64,000 nt of DNA, taken from the NCBI GenBank assembly GCA_036377595.1, contig DASUYB010000014.1:37753-101752 (forward strand). The letters run 5' to 3'. Source of the DNA: Longimicrobium sp. (GTDB taxonomy: Bacteria; Gemmatimonadota; Gemmatimonadetes; Longimicrobiales; Longimicrobiaceae). Position 1 is the stretch's first letter; each line of letters opens with the position of its first letter. The notes under the pieces are model-generated. The model worked only from the letters and a program-made list of their open reading frames with translations. It made no database searches and had not been told where the DNA came from. Positions 15,882 through 25,213 of the stretch are shown here, one piece after another. The position numbers and the translations under genes were made by a program.

Positions 15882-16982
15882 TTACAGCGCCGTCACGCCC
15901 CGTTCGCGCCGCCTGCGCACCACCGCGCGGCGCGCATCGGCAACGTTCATCCCAGTGAAGATGACGGAGCCCAGCCCGAGCTGGAGATAGAAGGTCAGGA
16001 AGCGCCACCCCGCCGTGGCGATGCCGATCACCGCCGCGGGAAGGAGCGCGGAGTAGACCAGCACGAACGCCGCCTCCGCCCCGCCCGACGCCCCCGGCGT
16101 GGGAACGAAGTTGAGCGCGGTGAACACCACCCACTGCAGGAGGAAGAAGAGCACGGGATCGACGTGCGCCTGCGGGGCCAGGAAGTACGCCATCGCCGTC
16201 ACCACCGAGTAGCGGCAGCACCACTGGATCCCGGTGATGAGCCACGTGAGGACGAAGAGCGCCTTCCCGCGCCGCACCACCATCTCCCGCACCTCGCGCA
16301 CCTCGGCCAGCGTCCGCCCCGTCCGCCGACGCATCCGCGCCGTCCACTTCAGTCCGCGGCGGCGCGGCGCCTCGCCCAGCGAGCCGATCAGCACCGCCTT
16401 CCACAGCAGCCAGAGGGCGAAGAGGATCGCCGCGGCGGTCAGCGCGATCAGCGCCACCTTCCCCCGCGCGTCGCGCCCGATCGCACGCAGGATGGGGAGC
16501 TCCCACGCGCGCGAGATGACGATCGCCGCGGGGATGGCCAGGGCGAAGAAAAGCGAGTCCTGCAGCCAGCCGATGGTGACGATCGAGATCGCCCGCGCCT
16601 GGGGGACCCCCTTCTGCACGAAGATCCCCCAGCGCATCACCTCCGTCCCGCTGCTGGTGGGAACGACGGAGGAGGCCAGCTCGCCGCCCAGGGTCACGCC
16701 CAGGTTGTCGCGCCAGGTGAGGGGAACGCCCATGAAGCGCCCCCACAGCCACATCCGCGTGGCGTTGGTGATCCAGGGGAAGAGGGCGAGCGCAAGCGCG
16801 AGGAGAAGGTACTGCCGCGGAAGGGTGCCCAGCCGGGCGAAGACGGAGTGGTCGGTGGCGTACCAGGTCCACCAGAGGTTGGCGACGACGCCCAGGGGGA
16901 CCAGGACCAGCGCGCTGCGGAAGAGCCGGTCGAAGAGCTTCCGCTTCGGCGCGTCCCCGGGTGGGGCGGGGCGGCCGCTCAT
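15882..16982 (-). CDS. Flippase-like / lysylphosphatidylglycerol synthase TM-region protein
   Basis: A 366-residue polytopic membrane protein with about eight helices. It shows the family's motifs GGELASSVVPTSSGTEVMRWGIF and FVPTPGASGGAEAAFV, typical of the UPF0104 family (the membrane part of MprF/AglD-like proteins). Such proteins move or modify lipid-linked headgroups. Its ATG overlaps the glycosyltransferase stop in ATGA, so the pair is one operon and may build and move a glycolipid. The substrate is unknown. Confidence 0.85.
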   Translation of the reverse strand: MSGRPAPPGDAPKRKLFDRLFRSALVLVPLGVVANLWWTWYATDHSVFARLGTLPRQYLLLALALALFPWITNATRMWLWGRFMGVPLTWRDNLGVTLGGELASSVVPTSSGTEVMRWGIFVQKGVPQARAISIVTIGWLQDSLFFALAIPAAIVISRAWELPILRAIGRDARGKVALIALTAAAILFALWLLWKAVLIGSLGEAPRRRGLKWTARMRRRTGRTLAEVREVREMVVRRGKALFVLTWLITGIQWCCRYSVVTAMAYFLAPQAHVDPVLFFLLQWVVFTALNFVPTPGASGGAEAAFVLVYSALLPAAVIGIATAGWRFLTFYLQLGLGSVIFTGMNVADARRAVVRRRRERGVTAL

Positions 16983-18124
16983 CGTTCGGCCCGCGGGCGG
17001 TAGCGCTCGACCACGCGGCGGTAGCTCTCCAGCAGGCGGCCGTTGATGGCGCCCCAGTCGTGCTCGGCCGCCGTCTCCCGCGCGCGGCACCCCATCCGCC
17101 TGCGCGCCTCGGGGTCGTCCAGCAGCGACAGCACCTTCTCCGCGAAGTCGGCGGGGTCGTTGGCGCGCGCGATCCACCCCGTCTCTCCCGGCTCGACGAG
17201 ATCGGGCGGACCGCCGCGGTCCACGACGACGGCGGGAAGGCCGGACGCCTGCGCCTCGAGGATCACGTTCCCGAAGGTCTCGGTGGTCGAGGGGAAGACG
17301 AAGACGTCGCCCGAGGCATACCAGCGCGACAGCGCCTCGCCCGTCTGGTGCCCGGCGAAGTACGCGTCGGGGAGCTGCTTCTCGAGGTCGCCGCGGATGG
17401 GGCCGTCGCCCACGAACACCAGGCGGTAGCGGGCGCCGCGCGCGCGCAGGATGCGGTCGACGTCCACCAGGTCGGCCAGGTCCTTCTCCTTCACCAGCCG
17501 GCTGACCATCAGCAGCACCGGCGTGTCGTCGTCGGCGCCCACGCGCGCCCGCAGCTCGGGGTCGCGGAAGCGGGGGGAGTAGCGCGCCAGGTCGATCCCC
17601 CGCGACCACAGCTCGGTGTTGGTGATCCCGTGCGCCGCCAGCTCGCGGATGCTCCCGTGCGAGGGCACGTACACGGCCTCGCAGCGGCCGTAGAACTTGC
17701 GCAGCAGGTACCAGCCGAACCCCTCCAGGGCGCCGAGATGGTAGAAGCGGAAGTAGGAGACGAAGTGCGTGTGGAAGCTGCTGACCAGGGGAACGCCGCG
17801 CCGCAGACCGTACTTGGTGGTGCGGAAGGCGACGAAGGTGGGGCTGACCACGTGGATCAGGTCGGGGCCGTACTCGTCCATCCGCGCGCTGATCTTGTGC
17901 CCGATCGGCGTCGACACCCGGTAGTCGGGACGGAGCGGAACGGGAACGTTCGGCACCTTCCTCACCCGGTCGGCCCAGGAGATCTCGGGGCCGGGAACGA
18001 AGGGCGAGAACACGCGGAAGTCGACGTCGGGCTGCCGCTCCAGGAAGCCGAAGAGCTGCGCGAGCGTCCGGGAGACGCCGTCCACGAGGGGCGGGAGGCT
18101 TTCCGTGACGTAGGCGATCTTCAT
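16979..18124 (-). CDS. GT4 family glycosyltransferase
   Basis: A 381-residue GT-B fold enzyme. The N-terminal domain begins MKIAYVTESLPPLVDGVSRT, the donor-site motifs are VGDGPIRGDLE and FPSTTETFGNVILEAQASGLP (the E-x7-E of GT4 enzymes), and the layout resembles alpha-mannosyl- or glucosyltransferases acting on diacylglycerol or phosphatidylinositol. It is first in a two-gene operon with the flippase-like protein, which suggests glycolipid synthesis at the inner membrane. The ATG at 18124 starts the conserved domain directly; the frame upstream is repeat DNA. Confidence 0.9.
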   Translation of the reverse strand: MKIAYVTESLPPLVDGVSRTLAQLFGFLERQPDVDFRVFSPFVPGPEISWADRVRKVPNVPVPLRPDYRVSTPIGHKISARMDEYGPDLIHVVSPTFVAFRTTKYGLRRGVPLVSSFHTHFVSYFRFYHLGALEGFGWYLLRKFYGRCEAVYVPSHGSIRELAAHGITNTELWSRGIDLARYSPRFRDPELRARVGADDDTPVLLMVSRLVKEKDLADLVDVDRILRARGARYRLVFVGDGPIRGDLEKQLPDAYFAGHQTGEALSRWYASGDVFVFPSTTETFGNVILEAQASGLPAVVVDRGGPPDLVEPGETGWIARANDPADFAEKVLSLLDDPEARRRMGCRARETAAEHDWGAINGRLLESYRRVVERYRPRAER

Positions 18125-18454
18125 CGTCCGCGCGCCCGCTCCGTCATCGCAGTCGTTCCGGGTGGTGCTGGTGGGAGATACAGCCGGAGGTCGGAAATGT
18201 AAGCGCCGGGCGCGCAGGGACGACAGGGGATGTTCAGGGGACAGGGACAGGGGACAGGGGACAGGGGACAGGGGACAGGGGACAGGGGACAGCAGGGAAG
18301 GTGGGACCACCCGCATGGATCCCGCGAGCCGCGCCCCAACGACTCAGCACTCAGCACTCTTCTCTCCTTGACAATCGCTGCCGCGCCGGGGAGACTTCCG
18401 GGGCAGGACTCCAATCTCCCGCATGTTGCCCGTCCGCTCCGCGCCCGCACCCAC
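18125..18454. other. Divergent intergenic region with 7-bp tandem repeats
   Basis: No gene. It holds the GGGGACA tandem array at 18237-18291 and two copies of CTCAGCA near 18344. Promoters for the divergent genes must lie here, but none is clear. Confidence 0.5.
18237..18291. repeat. Heptanucleotide tandem repeat GGGGACA
   Basis: Seven perfect copies of GGGGACA plus one copy lacking a G (18244-18249). Other 7-bp tandem arrays are at 25096-25178 and 58054-58109. Confidence 0.95.
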
Positions 18455-18961
18455 ATGGAACGCCGCACCCTGCTCATCGTCGTGGCCGCGCTGGTCGTCG
18501 GCTTCCTGGCGGGCTTCGTCCCCCAGTACACGGGCAAGCGCCACGCGCAGCGTGACTTGGCGGCGGCGCAGCTGGAGGTGCGGCTGGCGCGGCAGCAGGG
18601 GCGGCTGGGCGCGGCGCTCTCCGAGGCGCTGCGCAGCAACTACGAGCGCTCGCGCCAGCTGATGGCGCGCTACTTCACGGACATGCAGGCCACCGTCGGC
18701 CAGGTGCCCGACGCGCGCAGGCGGCAGGCGCTCACCGGCATCCTGTCGCAGCGCGACGAGATCATCACCCTGCTCTCGCGCAGCCAGCCGGAAAGCGCGC
18801 AACGGCTGATGATCCTGTACACGCAGATGTTCGCCGCCGTCGACCCCGAGGGCACCGTCGCCCCGGCCGTCACCACCGCACCCGCGCCGCCCGCGGCACC
18901 CGCGCCCGCGCCCCCTCCGCCCGCCGCGCAGCCGCCCTCGAAGGCAGCCCCGAAGCAATAG
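18455..18961 (+). CDS. Membrane-anchored helical protein, unknown function
   Basis: A 168-residue protein with one N-terminal helix (about 5-24: LLIVVAALVVGFLAGFV), then a strongly helical, charged segment rich in Ala/Arg/Gln (about 32-125) that could form a coiled coil, and a low-complexity Ala/Pro tail (from about 137). I do not recognise a family. It is followed 61 bases later by the TPR gene in the same direction, so the two may be cotranscribed and act at the inner membrane. Confidence 0.7.
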   Translation: MERRTLLIVVAALVVGFLAGFVPQYTGKRHAQRDLAAAQLEVRLARQQGRLGAALSEALRSNYERSRQLMARYFTDMQATVGQVPDARRRQALTGILSQRDEIITLLSRSQPESAQRLMILYTQMFAAVDPEGTVAPAVTTAPAPPAAPAPAPPPPAAQPPSKAAPKQ

Positions 18962-19022
18962 CGCGTATCCCGATCCCCTTCGGCATCCATCACTTCCATC
19001 GACCCACCGCGGTACATCTTCC

Positions 19023-20147
19023 ATGCGCAATTTGTTTACGGGCGCCCTCGCGGTGCTCCTCGCCGCGTCCGCGGCATCCGCCCAGATCCCCACGCGCCCG
19101 GCGCTCAAGGCGGGGGCCGATCCCAACGACTGGAACGCGTACTTCGACCGCGGCGTGGAGCTGCTGAAGGAGGACGCGCGTGACGCCGACGAGATGTTCG
19201 CGTGGGCCGCGCGGCTCGATCCCTCGCGCGCGGAGCCGCTGTACGGGCGCTACGTGGCCTTCCACATGCGCGACGTGCGGCGCTTCGAGGAGTACCTGAA
19301 CGACAACCAGCGCGTGCTGCGCGAGCCGGGGGTGATGCGGGCGGACTCGCTCTACTTCGAGTCGGTGGTGCGCAACCCGTTCGTGCACCGCGGGCTGATC
19401 GCGCTGGCGTACGACCAGCTGCCGGGCGAGTGGGGGAACGATTCGTTCACCCGCGCGTTCCTGGAGTACGCGCGCGGCGAGATCGACGCGGCCGCGCGCG
19501 ACCTGTCCGCGCACGTCCGCCGCTCGCCGGGCGATTTCCGCGCGCGCCACGCGCTGGCGATGTCGCTCACGCACCTGCGGCGCTACGACGAGGCGCGGGT
19601 GGAGCTCGATTCCGTGCTCGCCGCGCTCCGCCGCCGCGACGAGCGCCGCGTGGCGCGCGTGTACGAGAGCAAGGAGATGCTGCTGTACAGCCTGGGGCTG
19701 CTCCATCTCGTGCAGAACCGGCAGGACCAGGCGCGCGAGGCGTTCGCGCAGGCGGTGGTGGAAGATGCGTCGCAGTGGTACGCGCACCGCGGCCTGGCCC
19801 TGGCGCTGGTGTCGGCCGGCCACCCGGCGGACGCGCTCCCCGAGTACCGGACCGCCATCGAGCTGGCCGGGCCCGACAACCCGATCCTGCTGAGCGAATA
19901 CGGCAAGGCGCTCTATTCCGCCCGCCAGTACGACGCGGCCATCGAGCAGCTGTCGCACCTCGTCCGGGTGGCGCCCGACTGGGCCGACGCCTGGCTCGCG
20001 CTCGGGAATGCCAACGCCCGCGCGAACAGGAAGGACGCGGCGATCGAGGCGTTCAACGCCTACCTGGCCCGCGCCCCGCGGAGCGACGCCGACATGGCCG
20101 GCCGCGTCCGCGCGCAGGTCGAGCAGCTCCGCGCGGCCGGCAGCTGA
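19023..20147 (+). CDS. Secreted TPR-repeat protein
   Basis: A 374-residue protein with a signal peptide (MRNLFTGALAVLLAASAASA, cleavage before QIP) and several tetratricopeptide-like helical pairs, clearest at about 220-360 (ASQWYAHRGLALALVSAGHP, PILLSEYGKALYSARQYD, ADAWLALGNANARANRKD). TPR proteins serve as protein-docking scaffolds. It is probably periplasmic. It lies downstream of the membrane-anchored helical protein and ends at a terminator. Confidence 0.85.
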   Translation: MRNLFTGALAVLLAASAASAQIPTRPALKAGADPNDWNAYFDRGVELLKEDARDADEMFAWAARLDPSRAEPLYGRYVAFHMRDVRRFEEYLNDNQRVLREPGVMRADSLYFESVVRNPFVHRGLIALAYDQLPGEWGNDSFTRAFLEYARGEIDAAARDLSAHVRRSPGDFRARHALAMSLTHLRRYDEARVELDSVLAALRRRDERRVARVYESKEMLLYSLGLLHLVQNRQDQAREAFAQAVVEDASQWYAHRGLALALVSAGHPADALPEYRTAIELAGPDNPILLSEYGKALYSARQYDAAIEQLSHLVRVAPDWADAWLALGNANARANRKDAAIEAFNAYLARAPRSDADMAGRVRAQVEQLRAAGS

Positions 20148-20190
20148 GGCGAGATTCTCACGGCGAGATTCTCACGCGGAGACGCGGAGA

Positions 20191-20227
20191 CGCGGAGGAG
20201 AGATTCCTCCGCGGCTCCGTTTCTTTT
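20191..20227 (+). terminator. Rho-independent terminator
   Basis: Arms CGCGGAGGA (20191-20199) and TCCTCCGCG (20205-20213) followed by GCTCCGTTTCTTTT. The preceding bases repeat GCGAGATTCTCACG twice. Confidence 0.75.
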
Positions 20228-20244
20228 GAATCGACCGGGCACAT

Positions 20245-20475
20245 TCAGCGCGCCGGCATCGCCACGATGGTGAAGGGAGATGTGGCTCGGGCGCGCTCCA
20301 CCACCATCCGTCCGCTCTCGATGGGGATGGTGACCTCTCCGTCCACCCCATCGTGCGAATCCGGCGCCCATTCCACGTGGATCGACACGCCCCCGCGGTC
20401 GTCGACGGGGATCCCACCGTCCAGCATCCGTTCGCGTACGATACGTCCCGCGGTGTCGCGCGCGACCAGCTCCAG
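20245..20475 (-). pseudogene. Duplicated 3' end of the neighbouring secreted-protein gene
   Basis: The minus-strand frame encodes about 77 residues clearly homologous to the C-terminus of the adjacent protein (20544-21446): both begin at RLELVAR/PLELVAR, carry VTIPI[EN]xGRMV and end ASPF..VAMPAR or a close variant, then stop. There is no start codon or signal peptide, so this is a tandem partial duplication that has diverged. It could still be read if the upstream stop were suppressed, but that is unlikely. Confidence 0.75.
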
Positions 20476-20543
20476 AGGCCGGATTCGCCCGGTCGTAGAT
20501 GAAACGGATCGGCGGCCGGCGTTTCTTACGCCGGCTTCGTCCC

Positions 20544-21446
20544 TCAGCGCGCCGGCATCGCCACGACGCGGAAGGGGGATGCGGCGCGGGCGCGCTCGAT
20601 CACCATCCTGCCGTTCTCGATGGGGATGGTGACGGTGCCGGCCGTGGCATCGCTCGACATCTCCCCCCATTCCATGGAGATGGAGACGGTCCAGCGCGCG
20701 TCGATCTCGCTGCCTTCGTTCAGCATCTGCGCGGTTTTTACGTGCCCCGCGGCGTTGCGCGCCACCAGCTCCAGCCGCTTGAGATAGACGTCGTTCGACG
20801 GGTTGCGGACGGCGGCGCGCTGGATGGCGCCGCCCGGCGCGCCGAACGCCACCACCGCCACCAGCGTGCGGTCGTCCTGGGCGCCGGGCGACTCGGCGGC
20901 GTTGGCGTCGTGCACCGCCACGAAGCCGGTGCCGAACGGCTTCACGTCCACCAGCAGCAGCGGGTGATCGGCGGTGAAGAGCGCGCGGCCGTTCAACAGC
21001 GAGTAGTACGCGTCGACGTTCTCGGACCCGCAGCAGCCGTACTCGGTAATGCGGTAGAGCGCGTACCCGGGAAAGCTGTCCACCAGCGCGCCGTCCTCGC
21101 CGCGCCGGCGGACGATCCAGAGCGGCCGCGCCTCGGGGTGCGCCGCGGGCCGGGCGACCACGCTGACCTCCGCCTCGGCGGGGCCTTCCTGGCTCTCGCA
21201 CCGCTGGATGCTCGTCTTCTCCTCCAGCAGCAGGTGCGGCCACTCGGGCGACTCGACCGCCGCCGCGCCCACCACGGTGTAGCGCACGCCCGTCGTAGCA
21301 TAGCCGAACGAGCACTCCTCCGTCCGCGGCAGCAGCCGGAAGCTGGACGGCGCGGAGAGCTGCCGCGGCGTCTGCTGCGCCGCGGCGGGCGCGTACACGA
21401 GCGCGGCCGCCACCCAGGCCAGCCGCGCGCAAGCGAAGCATCTCAT
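20544..21446 (-). CDS. Secreted protein of unknown function
   Basis: A 300-residue protein with a signal peptide (MRCFACARLAWVAAALVYAPAAAQ). The mature part has four or more cysteines (EECSF, QRCES, YGCCGSEN) that could form disulfides, and alternating beta-strand patterns throughout. I do not recognise a domain. Its last 77 codons have been copied next door (20245-20475). It stands alone on the minus strand. Confidence 0.75.
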   Translation of the reverse strand: MRCFACARLAWVAAALVYAPAAAQQTPRQLSAPSSFRLLPRTEECSFGYATTGVRYTVVGAAAVESPEWPHLLLEEKTSIQRCESQEGPAEAEVSVVARPAAHPEARPLWIVRRRGEDGALVDSFPGYALYRITEYGCCGSENVDAYYSLLNGRALFTADHPLLLVDVKPFGTGFVAVHDANAAESPGAQDDRTLVAVVAFGAPGGAIQRAAVRNPSNDVYLKRLELVARNAAGHVKTAQMLNEGSEIDARWTVSISMEWGEMSSDATAGTVTIPIENGRMVIERARAASPFRVVAMPAR

Positions 21447-21491
21447 CGTCGAAGGGAGATCGGGTAGGAGGGTGAACCCGCCTCTCGCGCA

Positions 21492-21541
21492 GTCCGCGAA
21501 GGCGGACTTCCTGAAGTTCCAGCGGCGGGCTTCAACCCGCC
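21492..21541. repeat. REP-like element with GTCCGCGAAGGCGGAC
   Basis: Contains the hairpin GTCCGC-GAAG-GCGGAC and a second hairpin GCGGGCTTCAACCCGC. It is a variant of the doublet family best seen at 30580-30784. Confidence 0.7.
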
Positions 21542-21554
21542 GATCTCGACCGGC

Positions 21555-22406
21555 CTACGCCGCCTCGGCCGCGCCGCGCAGCGCTTCGCGGGCGGCGCGG
21601 TAGCCTTCCTCCAGGAAGAACTGCGTGCGGTCGAAGTCCCACCCACCCAGGTGGCCGATGCGGGGGCGGATCACCAGCATCGGCGGGCCCTCCCACGGGC
21701 GCTCGGCGGCCACGCGGCGCTGCTGCTCCAGGTTCAGCGTCAGCACGCGGTCGTGGATGGCGATCATCCCGCGGTCGAAGAAGCCCTCGGCCGGGGGCAC
21801 GATCTCCGCGCCCACGTCCACCGCGATGATCCGCTCGGTGGCCCACTCCGCGGCGTGGCGGATGGGCAGCACGTCCATCACCCCGCCGTCCACCAGCACG
21901 TCGCCGTCCAGCTTCAGCGGGGGAAAGTAGATGGGGATGGCGCAGCTGCCGTAGATGGCGTCGATCGGCGGCGTCTCCTCGTCGACACCCGTGCCGAACC
22001 AGCGCTCCTTCCCCGTCACCAGCGACACGCAGTTGACGCGCACGGGGAAGCGCGCGTCGCGGAAGGTCTTGAGGGGGAGATTGCGGGCGATCCAGGCGCG
22101 GTAGTGCTCGCCGTCGAACACCGCCTCCTCGCGCACGCCGCCGAAGAGCACGGCGCGGCGGTTGATGGAGACGATGTCGTCCTTGGTCAGCCCCCGCGCG
22201 ATCTTCGCCAGCTCGCGCCACCCCAGCCCGCCGGCCAGCGAGCACCCGATCAGCGCGCCGATGCTGGTGCCGATCACGGCGTCCACGCGCACGCCGGCCT
22301 CCTCGAGCGCCTTCCACACGCCGATGTGGGCCACGCCCTTCATCCCGCCGCCGCCCATGACGAGGACGGTGCGGGGCCGGTCGGGGAGGGGGATCGGGTC
22401 GGTCAA
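21555..22406 (-). CDS. Patatin-like phospholipase
   Basis: A 283-residue patatin/RssA-type lipase. The oxyanion-hole run GGGGMKG, the nucleophile elbow GTSIG and the Asp dyad partner in VDGGVMD are all present in the right order. Such enzymes hydrolyse phospholipid acyl chains. The start is uncertain: TTG at 22406 (LTDPIPLPDRPRTVLVMGGGG) is used because the frame further upstream is repeat-derived; no good ribosome binding site supports it. The gene is divergent from the SUF operon. Confidence 0.87.
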   Translation of the reverse strand: MTDPIPLPDRPRTVLVMGGGGMKGVAHIGVWKALEEAGVRVDAVIGTSIGALIGCSLAGGLGWRELAKIARGLTKDDIVSINRRAVLFGGVREEAVFDGEHYRAWIARNLPLKTFRDARFPVRVNCVSLVTGKERWFGTGVDEETPPIDAIYGSCAIPIYFPPLKLDGDVLVDGGVMDVLPIRHAAEWATERIIAVDVGAEIVPPAEGFFDRGMIAIHDRVLTLNLEQQRRVAAERPWEGPPMLVIRPRIGHLGGWDFDRTQFFLEEGYRAAREALRGAAEAA

Positions 22407-22641
22407 GTGACTAGTGCCCAGTGCTCGGTGCCAGCTGCCCAATGAGACGGTGCGTGAGTGCGCCGGTGCAGGAGTGCGTTGGTCCGGCGCGAGTCCGATC
22501 GGCCGGCGCGAGTGCCACGCACTACCACACTCGCGCGCTTCCGCACTTTCTGTTTCTCCGCACTTGCCGTTCCGCGCGTACATCCCCGCGCGTGTGAATC
22601 TTGCGACCGCGGAAAGTCTCGCGCGGAGAGGGACTTCACGC
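22407..22641. other. Divergent region upstream of the SUF promoter
   Basis: No gene. The part near 22410-22445 carries GTGCCCAGTGCTCGGTGCC, a degenerate form of the AGTGCCC heptamer that recurs at 23590. Confidence 0.5.
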
Positions 22642-22697
22642 TTGACGTACGCGGCCGCGCGGCCTAGGTTGCCGGTTGATACGGAGAATCATTCTTG
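22642..22697 (+). promoter_or_regulatory. SUF operon promoter with Fur-like inverted repeat
   Basis: TTGACG (22642-22647), 17 bases, TAGGTT (22665-22670) form a good housekeeping promoter. Just downstream, GGAGAAT-C-ATTCTTG (22683-22697) is a 7-1-7 inverted repeat (five of seven paired) similar to Fur-family operators. Sitting at about +6 to +20, a bound repressor would block transcription, suggesting iron-responsive SUF expression. Confidence 0.65.
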
Positions 22698-22813
22698 AGA
22701 AGCCGCACGTCCCCCACACTGGGGGGTATCAGCGGTCTCCGGATCCGCAACCAACGATCAATCAGGACGGAAGACCGGCCGCGCGCCGGGATATCCCGAG
22801 GAGAAGAGAACCG

Positions 22814-23578
<765 letters not shown>

Positions 23579-23589
23579 CGGTGCCCGGT

Positions 23590-23655
23590 GCCGAGTGCCC
23601 AGTGCCCAGTGACGAACGGGCGAGACTGGGCACCCGACACTAGGAACTGGGCACT
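23590..23655. repeat. AGTGCCC heptamer repeats between sufC and sufB
   Basis: Imperfect tandem AGTGCCC units (GAGTGCCCAGTGCCCAGTG) followed by complementary ACTGGGCAC segments, able to fold into a hairpin inside the operon. Confidence 0.75.
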
Positions 23656-23674
23656 TTTCACTTGAGGAGGCACG

Positions 23675-25087
23675 ATGCCTTACAACGAGGAAGTCGCCGC
23701 ACTCGGGCTCGACGAGTACAAGTACGGCTTCAAGGACGAGGTCGACTACGCGTTCAAGAGCCGCAAGGGGCTCGACGAGGAGATCGTCCGCGAGATCTCG
23801 GAGCGCAAGGGCGAGCCGAAGTGGATGCTCGACACGCGCCTGAAGGCGCTGAAGCACGCCCAGAAGCGCCCGTGGCCCACCTGGGGCGGCGACCTGGGCG
23901 GGCTGAACTTCGACGAGATCTACTTCTACATCCGCCCCTCGGACCGCGGCACCGGGCGCACGTGGGACGAGGTGCCCGACACCATCAAGAACACCTTCGA
24001 GCGGCTGGGCATCCCCGACCAGGAGCGCCGCATCCTGGCCGGCGTGGGCGCGCAGTACGAGAGCGAGGTCGTGTACCACTCGCTCAAGGAGGAGTGGGAG
24101 AAGCAGGGCGTCATCTTCAAGGGGATGGACGACGGCCTGCGCGACCACGAAGACATCGTGCGCGAGTACTTCGGCTCGGTGGTGCCCTTCCGCGACAACC
24201 TGTTCGCGGCGGTGAACACCGCGGTGTGGAGCGGCGGCTCGTTCGTGTACGTGCCCAAGGGGGTGAAGCTCGACATGCCGCTGCAGGCCTACTTCCGCAT
24301 CAACGCGGAGAGCATGGGCCAGTTCGAGCGGACGATGATCATCGTGGAGGAAGGCGCCCAGGTGCAGTACATCGAGGGGTGCACCGCTCCCTCGTACAGC
24401 CAGGACTCGTTCCACTCCGGGGTGATCGAGATCATCGTGAAGGACGGCGCCCGGATGCGCTACACGACCATCCAGAACTGGTCGCACAACGTCTACAACC
24501 TGGTGACGCAGCGCGCGCTGGTGGGGCGCGACGGCACCATGGAGTGGGTGGACGGCAACCTGGGGTCGAAGCTCACGATGAAGTACCCGAGCTGCTACCT
24601 GAACGGCGAGGGCGCGCGCGGCGAGGTGCTGTCCATCGCCTACGCGGGGCCGGGGCAGCACCAGGACGCCGGCGGCAAGGTGATCCACAACGCGCCGCAC
24701 ACCAGCAGCCGCATCGTCTCCAAGTCCATCTCCAGGGGCTCGGGTCGGTCGAGCTACCGCGGGCTGCTGCAGGTGAACCCGGGCGCCAAGTACGCCCGGA
24801 GCAACGTGGAGTGCGACGCGCTGCTGCTGGACGACGAGGCGCGCACCGACACCTATCCGTACATCGAGATCCAGGACGAGCACGCGCAGATCGGCCACGA
24901 GGCCACCGTCAGCAAGATCGGCGACGAGCAGCTCTTCTACCTGATGAGCCGCGGCCTGAGCGAAGACGAGGCGGCGACCATGGTGGTGCGCGGCTTCATC
25001 GAGCCGATCGCCAAGGAGCTGCCGCTGGAGTACGCCGTGGAGCTGAACCGGCTGATCGAGCTGGAGATGGAAGGATCGGTGGGATGA
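23675..25087 (+). CDS. sufB: Fe-S cluster scaffold protein SufB
   Basis: A 470-residue beta-helix scaffold protein, the length usual for SufB. Conserved runs include [27 protein letters not shown] and the C-terminal [32 protein letters not shown]. It forms the SufBC2D complex on which [4Fe-4S] clusters are built. The start follows GAGGAGG. Second gene of the operon, preceded by a 96-base repeat-bearing gap. Confidence 0.97.
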   Translation: MPYNEEVAALGLDEYKYGFKDEVDYAFKSRKGLDEEIVREISERKGEPKWMLDTRLKALKHAQKRPWPTWGGDLGGLNFDEIYFYIRPSDRGTGRTWDEVPDTIKNTFERLGIPDQERRILAGVGAQYESEVVYHSLKEEWEKQGVIFKGMDDGLRDHEDIVREYFGSVVPFRDNLFAAVNTAVWSGGSFVYVPKGVKLDMPLQAYFRINAESMGQFERTMIIVEEGAQVQYIEGCTAPSYSQDSFHSGVIEIIVKDGARMRYTTIQNWSHNVYNLVTQRALVGRDGTMEWVDGNLGSKLTMKYPSCYLNGEGARGEVLSIAYAGPGQHQDAGGKVIHNAPHTSSRIVSKSISRGSGRSSYRGLLQVNPGAKYARSNVECDALLLDDEARTDTYPYIEIQDEHAQIGHEATVSKIGDEQLFYLMSRGLSEDEAATMVVRGFIEPIAKELPLEYAVELNRLIELEMEGSVG

Positions 25088-25095
25088 AAACAGAT

Positions 25096-25178
25096 AGTCC
25101 CAAGTCCCAAGTCCTGAGTCCCAAGTTGAAGTTGAGCACTTAGGACTTAGGACTTAGGACCGAGGACTTAGGACTTTC
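25096..25178. repeat. Heptamer repeats (AGTCCCA / GGACTTA) between sufB and sufD
   Basis: AGTCCCA units are followed by GGACTTA units that can base-pair with them, so the sufB-sufD gap carries a tandem-repeat hairpin. Confidence 0.85.
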
Positions 25179-25213
25179 TTTTCTGGACTTTCGATTACGA
25201 CCGGATTCGAACC

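Noticed and set aside
18237..18291. Possible CRISPR array
   Set aside because: The units are 7 bp, contiguous and without spacers, and no cas gene is present. The same holds for 58054-58109.
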